From the NCBI GenBank assembly GCA_009845995.1, contig VXYK01000061.1, forward strand, positions 31,235 through 95,234: a stretch of 64,000 nt of DNA, written 5' to 3'. Under the pieces are notes generated by a model. It searched no databases. It worked only from the letters and a program-made list of their open reading frames with translations, and was not told the origin of the DNA. Each line of letters begins with the position of its first letter. The first letter of the stretch is position 1. Of this stretch, positions 26,292 through 34,285 are shown one piece after another. The position numbers were made by a program, and so were the translations under genes. The DNA is from Acidimicrobiaceae bacterium (GTDB lineage: Bacteria > Actinomycetota > Acidimicrobiia > Acidimicrobiales > Aldehydirespiratoraceae).

Positions 26292-27893
26292 GTGAGCAAT
26301 CCCCGCCTTACCCCCACAAGCCGAGCGGATCTACTTGATGAACTTGAGGCAGACATCTACGACGTGGTTGTGGTCGGAGGGGGAATCACAGGCGCTGGAA
26401 TCGCCCGTGAAGCCACTGGCAGAGGCTTGCGAACAGCTCTCGTGGAAGCCGACGACTTCGCCGCGGGAACGTCTGGGCGATCCTCAAAACTCATTCATGG
26501 TGGACTCCGTTACCTGGCCAGCGGGGAGGTTGATCTGGTCCGCAAGACCGTGACCGAACGCACCGCGGTCCATACCATGGCACCCCACCTAGCCGAACCA
26601 TGTTGGATGGTCGTGCCCGCTCGCAACCGGGTGACTGCCACCAAGTTTCGTGCTGGCATCACAACCTACGAACGGTTGGGGGCGGTCGGCGACGAAGACC
26701 GGCATCAGCTTTGGCGCCAAGATGAGATCCGCACCAACGAACCGCACCTCCGGACAGACACCTACAACTTTGCGGTCGCGTACCGGGAGTATCTGACCGA
26801 CGATGCACGGCTCGTGCTCGGGGTGCTTCGGGCCGCAGTGCAGTCCGGCGCTACTGTGGCTTCCCGTCTGAAGGTGACCGGTCTCAACGACCGAAACGGG
26901 CAGGTCAACGGGGTGACCGCCGAGTGCTCAATATCCGGGCGGGAAGTGCGTGTAGCCGCAAACATCGTGGTCAACGCCGCAGGGCCATGGGTAGACGAGA
27001 TCGCTCGCATGGAACAAAACCCACCCGCATCGTTGCTGCACCTCTCAAAGGGCATCCACGTGGTTGTGCCTCGTGAACGGTTCTCGGTCAATCACCTGAT
27101 CATTTGCAACACCTCAGACCGGCGTTCGATCTTTGCAATTCCCCGCGGCGATGTTGTCTACATCGGCACCACGGACACCAGCTACCGAGGCGAGCGCCCA
27201 TTGTGGCCCGAGATTGACCTGGACGACGTGGAGTATCTGTTGGAGCCTCTGCCTCGCTACTTCGACGTTGAACCTCTCTCGCCCCGCGATGTTGTGGCGG
27301 CTTGGGCTGGAGTGCGCCCGCTGCTCGCGACAGAAGGCAAGGCCCCAAAGGAGCTGTCCCGCAAAGACGAGGTGACAGTCGGCCGCGGCCAGATGATCTC
27401 CATCGCGGGCGGCAAACTCACCGGCTTTCGCCGCATGGCCGAAGATGTCCTCAAAGTCGTGGGCGAGCAGCTCGGCAAGGACCTGCCGGAAGGTCCCGGT
27501 ACAACCCCGATTCCCGGTGGCAATCCAACCGTTGTCGACTCAGGCGATCAGGAGGCTCTGCGGCTGTGGCGGCTCTACGGCAGCGAGGCCCCAGAAATCC
27601 GTTCACTTGATTCCGTGCGCCTGGTCGATGACGCGCCCGTGGTTGGAGGCGAAGTGGACTGGGCGGTGCAAGTCGAGGCGGCGACGACCCTTGTCGATGT
27701 GGTTTACCGTCGTCTGAGAGTGGCTTGGTTCGTGCCCCAGCACCGTTGGGAACTGGCCACTGCAATTGCTGAGCGGATGGCCGTTCTCGTTGGCTGGTCG
27801 AATGAACAACTCAACGCCGAACTGGCGAGCGTGCACAGTCATTTTGAAGACGAACTCGCCTTTGACTCCGGTGTGCCAGGAGTGCCCAAATGA
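26292..27893 (+). CDS. glpD: FAD-dependent glycerol-3-phosphate dehydrogenase
   Basis: A 533-residue membrane-associated flavoprotein oxidising glycerol 3-phosphate to dihydroxyacetone phosphate and passing electrons to quinone. FAD motif DVVVVGGGITGAGIAREA, followed by GTSGRSSKLIHGGLRYL, a hallmark of GlpD/GlpA, and IYIGTTDTSY-type sequence (VVYIGTTDTSY). It starts at GTG 26292. The stop overlaps the next ATG as ATGA, opening a four-gene coupled operon with an AGPS-like enzyme, a lipoprotein and a glycerol-kinase-like gene. Confidence 0.94.
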   Translation: MSNPRLTPTSRADLLDELEADIYDVVVVGGGITGAGIAREATGRGLRTALVEADDFAAGTSGRSSKLIHGGLRYLASGEVDLVRKTVTERTAVHTMAPHLAEPCWMVVPARNRVTATKFRAGITTYERLGAVGDEDRHQLWRQDEIRTNEPHLRTDTYNFAVAYREYLTDDARLVLGVLRAAVQSGATVASRLKVTGLNDRNGQVNGVTAECSISGREVRVAANIVVNAAGPWVDEIARMEQNPPASLLHLSKGIHVVVPRERFSVNHLIICNTSDRRSIFAIPRGDVVYIGTTDTSYRGERPLWPEIDLDDVEYLLEPLPRYFDVEPLSPRDVVAAWAGVRPLLATEGKAPKELSRKDEVTVGRGQMISIAGGKLTGFRRMAEDVLKVVGEQLGKDLPEGPGTTPIPGGNPTVVDSGDQEALRLWRLYGSEAPEIRSLDSVRLVDDAPVVGGEVDWAVQVEAATTLVDVVYRRLRVAWFVPQHRWELATAIAERMAVLVGWSNEQLNAELASVHSHFEDELAFDSGVPGVPK

Positions 27894-29284
27894 GCAAGCT
27901 CCTAGATGACTTGGCCGCGATCTTGGGTGATGGCCTGTTGCAAACTGAAGCTGAACGCAACGCCCGCGCCCGTGACACTTGGATGCGGTCACAGATTCCG
28001 GTCTCCGCGGGATCTCCAGTTGTTCCGCCCCTGGCTGTGTGCGCCCCGAGCAGCAGCGAAGAGTTGGCCGCGGTGGTCCGTGCCTGTATCGCTCACGACA
28101 CGGCGATGATTCCCCGCGGCGGGGGATCCGGTGTGGTCGGCGGAGTGTTGGCCAACGCCGACTCGGTCGTGTTGAGCACGGAACGAATGACCGGGTTGAG
28201 AGCCTTCTCGTCAACCGATCTGCTCGCTACCTTCGGTGCCGGCACCAACGGCTTGGAAGCAGAGCAACGGATGCAAGCCGAAGGCCTGAGCATTGGGCAT
28301 TGGCCCCAGTCGATCGAGTTGTCAACGGTCGGGGGTTGGGTGGCGACACGGGCTTCGGGCCAGTACTCAACCTTCTTCGGCAACATCGAAGACATGGTGT
28401 ATTCGCTGCAAGCTGTGCTTGCTGATGGGTCGATTTATCGCAGTCGTGCCACTCCGCGCGCCAGCGCGGGGCCGGATCTGCGCCATCTTCTGATGGGCGG
28501 CGAGGGCACTCTGGGGGTGATCACCGAGGTCACGTTCTCGGTTCGTCAGCAGCCTGAATCCGAAGTGCGTCAGGCATTTCATTTCGGCGACTTCGACGCC
28601 GGACTTGAAGCTGCCCGCAAGCTCATGCGTGCCGGTTGGCGTCCCGCCGTGCTGCGACTCTACGACGGTCGCGAATCCTGGCGGCATTTCCGCGAACGCC
28701 TTCCCAAGGGCAACGCGATGCTCATCTTGGCTCACATGGGCCCAGCGGCATTGACCGCGGTCGAAGCGGACGCCGTATCGACCATCTGTGAGTCCAACGA
28801 TGGTGTCGCAGCCGCCGACGAGGTCGTCGACGGCTGGTTCGAGCATCGCAACACGGTTCCCACCTGGGACGAGTTGCTGGCTCAGGGCATCGTCGCAGAC
28901 ACCATAGAAATCGCCGCCGATTGGACTCGGCTTCCGAAGCTCTACCGCGCGGTGATCGATGCTCTGGAAGCAGTGGAGGGCGTTGTGGCAGCAAGCGCTC
29001 ATTCCTCTCACGCATATCGGTCAGGGGCGAATCTCTATTTTACGGTGGCGGCGACACCCGCAGTACCCGAGGACTACACGTCGACCTATGATGCGTTCTG
29101 GTCAGCCGCCATGAACGCAGCGGCAAGTGTCGGAGCAGGTCTGGCCCATCATCATGGTGTGGGGCGAGTTCGCCGCGACTGGATGCGCGAGGAACTCGGA
29201 ATCGGCGGCTTGTCGATGTTGCGTTCGGTCAAAAAGGCGATTGATCCCCACGGCCTAATGAACCCAGGGGTCCTGGTGCCATGA
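27890..29284 (+). CDS. AGPS-like FAD-binding oxidoreductase (alkyl-DHAP synthase family)
   Basis: A 464-residue VAO/PCMH-fold flavoprotein. FAD contacts: MIPRGGGSGVVGG and MGGEGTLGVITEVTF. Several stretches match alkyldihydroxyacetonephosphate synthase more than glycolate oxidase: RASAGPDLRHLLMGGEGT, the triple His in AHHHGVGRVRRDW, and MLRSVKKAIDPHGLMNPG. AGPS forms the ether bond of ether lipids from acyl-DHAP. Coupling by ATGA to glpD, which makes DHAP, is suggestive. Alternatively it oxidises a glycerol-derived alcohol. Family confident, reaction inferred. Confidence 0.82.
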   Translation: MSKLLDDLAAILGDGLLQTEAERNARARDTWMRSQIPVSAGSPVVPPLAVCAPSSSEELAAVVRACIAHDTAMIPRGGGSGVVGGVLANADSVVLSTERMTGLRAFSSTDLLATFGAGTNGLEAEQRMQAEGLSIGHWPQSIELSTVGGWVATRASGQYSTFFGNIEDMVYSLQAVLADGSIYRSRATPRASAGPDLRHLLMGGEGTLGVITEVTFSVRQQPESEVRQAFHFGDFDAGLEAARKLMRAGWRPAVLRLYDGRESWRHFRERLPKGNAMLILAHMGPAALTAVEADAVSTICESNDGVAAADEVVDGWFEHRNTVPTWDELLAQGIVADTIEIAADWTRLPKLYRAVIDALEAVEGVVAASAHSSHAYRSGANLYFTVAATPAVPEDYTSTYDAFWSAAMNAAASVGAGLAHHHGVGRVRRDWMREELGIGGLSMLRSVKKAIDPHGLMNPGVLVP

Positions 29285-30690
29285 GCCTCGCAGATGCACC
29301 CTGGTCTGTGCGGCGCGGTGTTGTTCTGTTTGTTGGTGCAACCCTGCTGATGTCCGGTTGCGGAGGCGACTCTGCCGACCGCACCGATGACAGTTCTCCG
29401 TCGGCACCCGATACGACCGTATCGATCGAGACAACCGTGTCGCCCGACGCGACCGCCCCGGAACCGACCACCACTACAACAACAGCGGCACCACCGACCA
29501 CCACAGCCGCGCCAGCCATCACCACAACCACAGAGCCACCCACCACCACAGAGCCCGAAAGACACGAGGAAGCGCCACTGCTGTTCGATCTCCTCGTGGC
29601 AGACGGCGAGTGGTATCCGGGGACTGCGGGCGATGTGCTGCGCGCAACCTTGCGCTCCGGTCCGGGTATCGAACACGGCGAGGTTGCGATGATCACCGTG
29701 CCAAGGCTGGCCATCGAGGGCACGGGCGCTATACGAACCGATGACCAGGAGGGTGCCTGGCGCGAGCTGAAGGTGGGTCACCGACGAACCGGCTGGGTGG
29801 AAGCGGACCGATTGGAGATCAACTTCGCCGCGCAGACCTCCTATTTCGACGACCCCTGCGCCACAGTCGGCACAACCGTTGGCCCCGCACCGGTAAGCGG
29901 GGCGACCGGAGTCACCGACAGCGATGCGCGTGTCGACCATGTGGCACAGATGTGGCACCTGCTCGGGCCGGGATGTGATCGTCTGCACATCGCTTTCGGC
30001 AGCGCGTGGGACTACGACAGCGGGGGTCCACTGGCCGCTGCCCTCCCGGAAGATCTGACCATTGAGGCCTTCGGCACTTGGGCACGGATCAGCGTTGCAG
30101 GACTCGAAGCGGCACGTCTCGACGCCGCATCCGAGGACAGTTGGAACCTCACTTCCATCGTGGCGCGCCCGACGGACGGCACGTTTGTGATCGACGTCTA
30201 CGCGCCTCAGCCGTCACTGTTCGCAGCACAGAGGTTGAGCAACCCAGCTCGTCTGCTGGTCGACGTCATTCCCGCTCCAGGCACCGGCGACGACCCTTCG
30301 GCTCCGCCCACACCGCAACTCCACGCCAGTTCGAGCAGCTTTGTGGTCTGGCCCGGCGAGCTCGACCAACAAAACCCGGCCGAGGTCGCCCTACCTCTGA
30401 CGGTGCGCGGCTACTCCAGTTGGTTCGAATCTGCGGGCATTGTTGAGATACACCACTCCGACGGAACCGCCGCCACTGCCGCGGTCACCGGACCGCAGAT
30501 CTTCAATCCGGTTGTCGGCAACAGTTGGGGCGTCACCGCCACCGGCTGGCTCGAGTCCTGGGGCACCTTCGTGTTCACGATCGACGACCTTGAGCCAGGG
30601 GAATACCGATTGCGAGTCGGCGAGTATCCCCCAGTCGACGACAGCGAATTCGTCGGCGTGACCATCCCCTTGAAAGTGTCAGTGCCATGA
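29281..30690 (+). CDS. Lipoprotein of unknown function with SH3-like and Ig-like regions
   Basis: A 469-residue predicted lipoprotein: Arg-Arg signal peptide ending LLMSGC (Cys 27), then a Thr/Pro/Ala-rich tether to about residue 92. The next ~90 residues resemble a bacterial SH3 region (LRATLRSGPGIEHGEVAMI ... WRELKVGHRRTGWVEADRLE). A middle domain (~200-330) is unrecognised. The last ~110 residues are beta-rich and resemble a Gmad2-type Ig domain (LTVRGYSSWFESAGIVEI ... TATGWLESWGTFVFTI). It is translationally coupled on both sides, sitting between the AGPS-like gene and a glycerol-kinase-like gene. Extracytoplasmic sensing or wall binding is possible; no function is claimed. Confidence 0.72.
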   Translation: MSLADAPWSVRRGVVLFVGATLLMSGCGGDSADRTDDSSPSAPDTTVSIETTVSPDATAPEPTTTTTTAAPPTTTAAPAITTTTEPPTTTEPERHEEAPLLFDLLVADGEWYPGTAGDVLRATLRSGPGIEHGEVAMITVPRLAIEGTGAIRTDDQEGAWRELKVGHRRTGWVEADRLEINFAAQTSYFDDPCATVGTTVGPAPVSGATGVTDSDARVDHVAQMWHLLGPGCDRLHIAFGSAWDYDSGGPLAAALPEDLTIEAFGTWARISVAGLEAARLDAASEDSWNLTSIVARPTDGTFVIDVYAPQPSLFAAQRLSNPARLLVDVIPAPGTGDDPSAPPTPQLHASSSSFVVWPGELDQQNPAEVALPLTVRGYSSWFESAGIVEIHHSDGTAATAAVTGPQIFNPVVGNSWGVTATGWLESWGTFVFTIDDLEPGEYRLRVGEYPPVDDSEFVGVTIPLKVSVP

Positions 30691-31985
30691 GTCTGACGGC
30701 AGCGATCGATGTCGGGACCACGACGGTCCGCGCCGCGGTGTTTGACGGTGAGGGTGAACGCCTCAGCATCGCCCGTTCCACTCTGGGTTCTCGGCATCCT
30801 TTCGCCGGTGCCGTTGAGCAGGACCCCGACGAGCTTGTCAGCACCGCTATCGACGTGTTCAACAGGAGTTTGGCGGAGGCCGACCTCCAAGCAGCCGATA
30901 TTGACGCGTTGGGTATCACCAACCAACGGTCCAGCGTTGTCGCCTGGGACGGAGACACCGGGCACGCTCTGCGGCCGCTGATCGGCTGGCAGGACACTCG
31001 CACCGCTGAGCGCGTTGCGGAGTTCGTGTCTGCCGGAATCCCCCTCAACACTTCGGCCTCGTGCACCAAACTCGAGTGGCTGATGGCCAATGACGACTCT
31101 GTCGCCGACGCTTCTGCCAACAACAGCCTTCGCTTCGGGACCGTCGACACGTGGCTGAGTTGGGCGTTGAGCGGGGGTGCTGTCCACGTGACCGATCCCT
31201 CGAACGCAGGAGCGACCGGCTGTTACGATTTGTACGGCGGCGACTGGTCAAACGATGTACTGGCCTTGTTCGGTGTGCCTCGCGAAGCAATGGCAACTGT
31301 TGTGGCGTCTGATGAGATAGCGGGTCTTTGCGATCCAGAACTCGTCGGCGCGGCTATCCCGCTGGCGGCCCGGTGCGGGGACCAGATGGCTGCGTGCATG
31401 GCCCACGGCATGGTTGACGGGACTGCGAAACTCACGCTCGGTACCTCAGGGATGCTTGATGTCGGCACCGGTTCGACGATTGCCGATGCCCCCGACGGGT
31501 GTTACGCATTGCCGTTGTGGAGGCGAACCGTCGACGGGGCGCTTGTCGACGAGTTCTTGGTGGAGGGCTCGATCCTGACCGCGGGTTCGGTGATCGAGTG
31601 GCTCATCCGAGCCGGATTGCTGGATCGCGTCGAGCAGCTGGACGAAGCCGCCGCGTCCGGTTCGCCCGGAATAGAGTTCGTGCCCTCATTCGCAGGACTC
31701 GGTTCACCTCACCAGGATCCCGAGGCTCGGGGCGCGGTGCGTGGGATCGGGCTGGAGACCACGGCCGCCGACATCGTCCTCGGTGCGCTCACAGGAATCG
31801 CTACTCGGGTAGCTGAGTTGACAGCGCACATGGGCGTTACAGATCCGCTTTTGGTCGACGGCGGGTTGAGCCAGTCGCAAGTGCTGCTCGAAGCCATACA
31901 GGAGAGCACCGGTCTGGAAATTCGCCCCGCTCGTGATCACGAGACAACCGTGCGCGGCATCGCCCTGCTCGCCGTACCCGATTGA
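30687..31985 (+). CDS. FGGY-family kinase, glycerol-kinase-like
   Basis: A 432-residue ATP-dependent sugar/polyol kinase. N-terminal phosphate loop AIDVGTTTVRAAVFDG, then GITNQRSSVVAWD and GWQDTRTAERV as in glycerol kinase, and the C-terminal VPSFAGLGSPHQDPEARGAV and LLVDGGLSQSQVLLEAIQ. It is about 65 residues shorter than typical GlpK, so another polyol is possible. It would make glycerol 3-phosphate for GlpD in the same operon. ATGA coupled to the lipoprotein gene. Its last 49 bp overlap the convergent TetR gene. Confidence 0.87.
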   Translation: MSLTAAIDVGTTTVRAAVFDGEGERLSIARSTLGSRHPFAGAVEQDPDELVSTAIDVFNRSLAEADLQAADIDALGITNQRSSVVAWDGDTGHALRPLIGWQDTRTAERVAEFVSAGIPLNTSASCTKLEWLMANDDSVADASANNSLRFGTVDTWLSWALSGGAVHVTDPSNAGATGCYDLYGGDWSNDVLALFGVPREAMATVVASDEIAGLCDPELVGAAIPLAARCGDQMAACMAHGMVDGTAKLTLGTSGMLDVGTGSTIADAPDGCYALPLWRRTVDGALVDEFLVEGSILTAGSVIEWLIRAGLLDRVEQLDEAAASGSPGIEFVPSFAGLGSPHQDPEARGAVRGIGLETTAADIVLGALTGIATRVAELTAHMGVTDPLLVDGGLSQSQVLLEAIQESTGLEIRPARDHETTVRGIALLAVPD

Positions 31986-32590
31986 GGGGGTTCTACCAAA
32001 CCGTCGAGCACCATGGCCAACGCATGGTTGATCAACTCATCGCGGCCGAGCAGTCCCAGCAAAGAGATCTGTTGGATTGCGCCCGAGATCGTGCTGACAA
32101 CCACCCGGGCACTAGGCGCTGAACTGATTTCGCCTCTAATGACCGCCCTCTCAAAGACCTCAGCCATAGCTGCGACAGGAGGTTCCACATGGCGCCGGAG
32201 CGTGTCTTGGAAGAGCGATGGTTGGAGTCGAAATTCAGCTGTGATAGCAGGGAGGCCGCGAAGGAAATCTGGGCGGAGGGTGAGATCGACGTGTTGGGTG
32301 ACCACCGCTCGCAGATCACTTCGAAGATCGCCAAGATCAGGTGCTTCAAAGGTAATGACATCATCGAACAACGCATCTCGCACAAGTTCTGCTTTCGAGG
32401 ACCAGGTGCGGTTGATGTACCGGCGATAGAGTCCCGCTTCTGTAGCGACCGCCTCCAGGGTCATCCGTTCGTATCCGGTGGAGATGAGCACCGCACGAGT
32501 GGCTTCCAATATGGCCCTTCGGTTTGCTGTGTTCGGTGGGCGTCCCGGGCCTCGCTGTTCTTTGAGATCAGTTTGGGTTTCGCTAGCCAC
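31937..32590 (-). CDS. TetR-family transcriptional regulator
   Basis: A 217-residue regulator: N-terminal HTH (RRAILEATRAVLISTGYERM, TLEAVATEAGLYRRYINRTW) and a helical ligand domain with the TetR_C-like stretch AVVTQHVDLTLRPDFLRGLP. It starts from GTG 32590 with little SD. Convergent overlap with the kinase gene, divergent from the binding-lipoprotein gene. The palindrome CAATATTG in the 94-bp shared region may be its operator; the same 8-mer recurs in the promoter of the second Liv-type lipoprotein gene. Confidence 0.88.
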   Translation of the reverse strand: MASETQTDLKEQRGPGRPPNTANRRAILEATRAVLISTGYERMTLEAVATEAGLYRRYINRTWSSKAELVRDALFDDVITFEAPDLGDLRSDLRAVVTQHVDLTLRPDFLRGLPAITAEFRLQPSLFQDTLRRHVEPPVAAMAEVFERAVIRGEISSAPSARVVVSTISGAIQQISLLGLLGRDELINHALAMVLDGLVEPPQSGTASRAMPRTVVS

Positions 32591-32613
32591 ACGCCCAGGT
32601 TAGCTGCCCATGG

Positions 32614-32648
32614 CAATATTGTCCCCGAACGAGACATATGGGTATACT
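32614..32648 (+). promoter_or_regulatory. Promoter with CAATATTG palindrome before the solute-binding gene
   Basis: TTGTCC (32619-32624) and TATACT (32643-32648) are spaced by 18 bp and give a good sigma70-type promoter. The palindrome CAATATTG (32614-32621) overlaps the -35, as a repressor site would. The TSS would be about 30 bp before ATG 32685. Motif-based inference. Confidence 0.55.
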
Positions 32649-32684
32649 CCGCTGTTGAGTTCGTACTGACACCCTGGGGGGACA

Positions 32685-34178
32685 ATGACTCGCAAACGAC
32701 CGAACACGATCTTGCGCCTGCTGGCGCTTCTGCTCAGCTTCTTGTTGCTGGCCGCAGCCTGCGGTGGAGATGACGGCGACGACGCCGAACCAGTAAGCGG
32801 TGACGATGGCGACGACATGGCAGAAACCGACGACGGCGATGACATGGCCGACGACGACATGGCCGACGGCGGCGATGACATGGCCGACGACGGTGATGAC
32901 ATGGCAGACGACGACATGGCCGACGACGGCGATGACATGGCAGAACCAGAGCCTGAACCCGAACCGCGGACGGCTTCATGGAGGGGTGTCACCGAAGACA
33001 CGATTACCGTCGGTGTGGCGATGCTCAACTTCGATCTGCTCAAAGAGATCAACCTGTCACCGGCAGGCTGGGGAGACCAGCAAGGCGTCTGGGAGGCTCT
33101 CATCGCCAAACTCAACGCCAACGGTGGCATCAACGGCCGGACTGTTGAAGCCGTCTATGAGTACTACAGCCCGATCGACCCCGTAGATGCGGAGCGTGTC
33201 TGCACGGCCTTGACCGAAGACAACGAGGTGTTCGCCGTGCTCGGCGGTTTCGTCGGACCGCTCGCTGGAACCGCGGACCCCTGCATCACCGGCCTGAACG
33301 AGACCATCCTCGTCGGCGGCGAGATCAACGCAGACGAACTCGCCCAGTCCCGAGCTCCCTGGTATCACCCCGGGGCCACCGTCGAATTCTCGACTGAGAA
33401 CCTTCTCGGACTGCTCATCGAGACCGGTCGCCTCACCGAAGGGATGTCGGTCTACGTAATCGCCGGGCGGGCCGCTGAGGCCACCGTCGATCCGGTCATC
33501 GAAGCGTTCGAGGCGCGCGGCGCCAATGTGGTCGGCCGCTCGATCATCGAGGCCAACGACGGTGAGACCCTCGCTCAGAACCAGCAGCTGGAAGTGATTC
33601 TGGAGCGCTTCCGGGAGTCCGGTGCCGAAGCAATAATGATCCCGGGCAATCCCGCCGCCACGATCCGCGGTATCGGCCTGGCGGGCCTCAACGGGCAGGT
33701 CCCGGTGTGGACCAACAACCCCGGTGGGCTCAACAACCTCGGCGAGACGATTACCGACTATTCGATCGCCGACGGGGTGCTCACTTCGCTCGGCCCGACT
33801 GACACCGAGATCTACGAGGACCCGCTCTATCAGTCGGCCTGCAACGACGTGGTCGCCGCTGCCATGCCCGACGCCGATCTCCGGCCGCCGCTCGAGTACG
33901 CCACCGGCGAGGAGAACTGGTTCAACCCGGTCCGACGTTACTGTCGCCATCTGGCTCTGTTCGTGGAGATCGCAACCGCAGCAGGGGTGAACCTCACCCA
34001 CGACAGCTTCAGGGCCGGGGCCGAGAGTCTGACCGACTTTGCCCTGCCGGGCGGTGCTGCCTCGCTCAGCGCCACCAAATTGGGCGCCGACGACCTGGTG
34101 CGGCTCGCCGCCTTCGACCACACCGAGGGCGACGGCCAGACCGTGCCGGTCACTGACCTCATCGACATCTTCCCGTAG
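32685..34178 (+). CDS. Liv-type solute-binding lipoprotein with acidic tether
   Basis: A 497-residue type I periplasmic binding protein (Peripla_BP_6 / LivJ-like). Signal peptide RLLALLLSFLLLAAAC with Cys 26; then about 70 residues of Asp/Gly/Met/Ala repeats ending EPEPEPEPR; the folded part begins at DTITVGVAML and includes NANGGINGRTVEAVYEYYS, typical of amide and branched-chain amino acid binders. GGGGGGAC lies before the ATG. No permease follows: a terminator and an acyl-CoA ligase gene come next, so it is an orphan binding protein that may share the Liv importer at 47-50 kb. Confidence 0.88.
   Translation: MTRKRPNTILRLLALLLSFLLLAAACGGDDGDDAEPVSGDDGDDMAETDDGDDMADDDMADGGDDMADDGDDMADDDMADDGDDMAEPEPEPEPRTASWRGVTEDTITVGVAMLNFDLLKEINLSPAGWGDQQGVWEALIAKLNANGGINGRTVEAVYEYYSPIDPVDAERVCTALTEDNEVFAVLGGFVGPLAGTADPCITGLNETILVGGEINADELAQSRAPWYHPGATVEFSTENLLGLLIETGRLTEGMSVYVIAGRAAEATVDPVIEAFEARGANVVGRSIIEANDGETLAQNQQLEVILERFRESGAEAIMIPGNPAATIRGIGLAGLNGQVPVWTNNPGGLNNLGETITDYSIADGVLTSLGPTDTEIYEDPLYQSACNDVVAAAMPDADLRPPLEYATGEENWFNPVRRYCRHLALFVEIATAAGVNLTHDSFRAGAESLTDFALPGGAASLSATKLGADDLVRLAAFDHTEGDGQTVPVTDLIDIFP
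32775..32943 (+). repeat. Irregular in-frame repeats encoding an acidic tether
   Basis: Units around GGCGATGACATGGCCGACGA and GACGACATGGCCGACG alternate irregularly (DDGDDMA and DDDMA peptides). They follow the lipidated Cys of the orphan binding protein and end at an EP repeat. Base-level similarity to the tethers at 1629-1736 and 45663-45803 is high. Confidence 0.8.
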
Positions 34179-34217
34179 TCCCCACACAACCCTCGGGCTA
34201 CACAACTGAACACCAAC

Positions 34218-34250
34218 ACAGGCGGCCGCCCGTTTCGGGCGGTCGCCTGT
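34218..34250 (+). terminator. Rho-independent terminator after the orphan binding protein
   Basis: ACAGGCGGCCGCCCG (34218-34232) pairs over its full 15 bases (one G-U) with CGGGCGGTCGCCTGT (34236-34250) around a TTT loop, followed by GCCGTTTTCC. This is the clearest intrinsic terminator in the window and isolates the binding-protein gene from the ligase gene. Confidence 0.85.
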
Positions 34251-34285
34251 GCCGTTTTCCGCCGATGCGCGGGCATAGTCAATGG

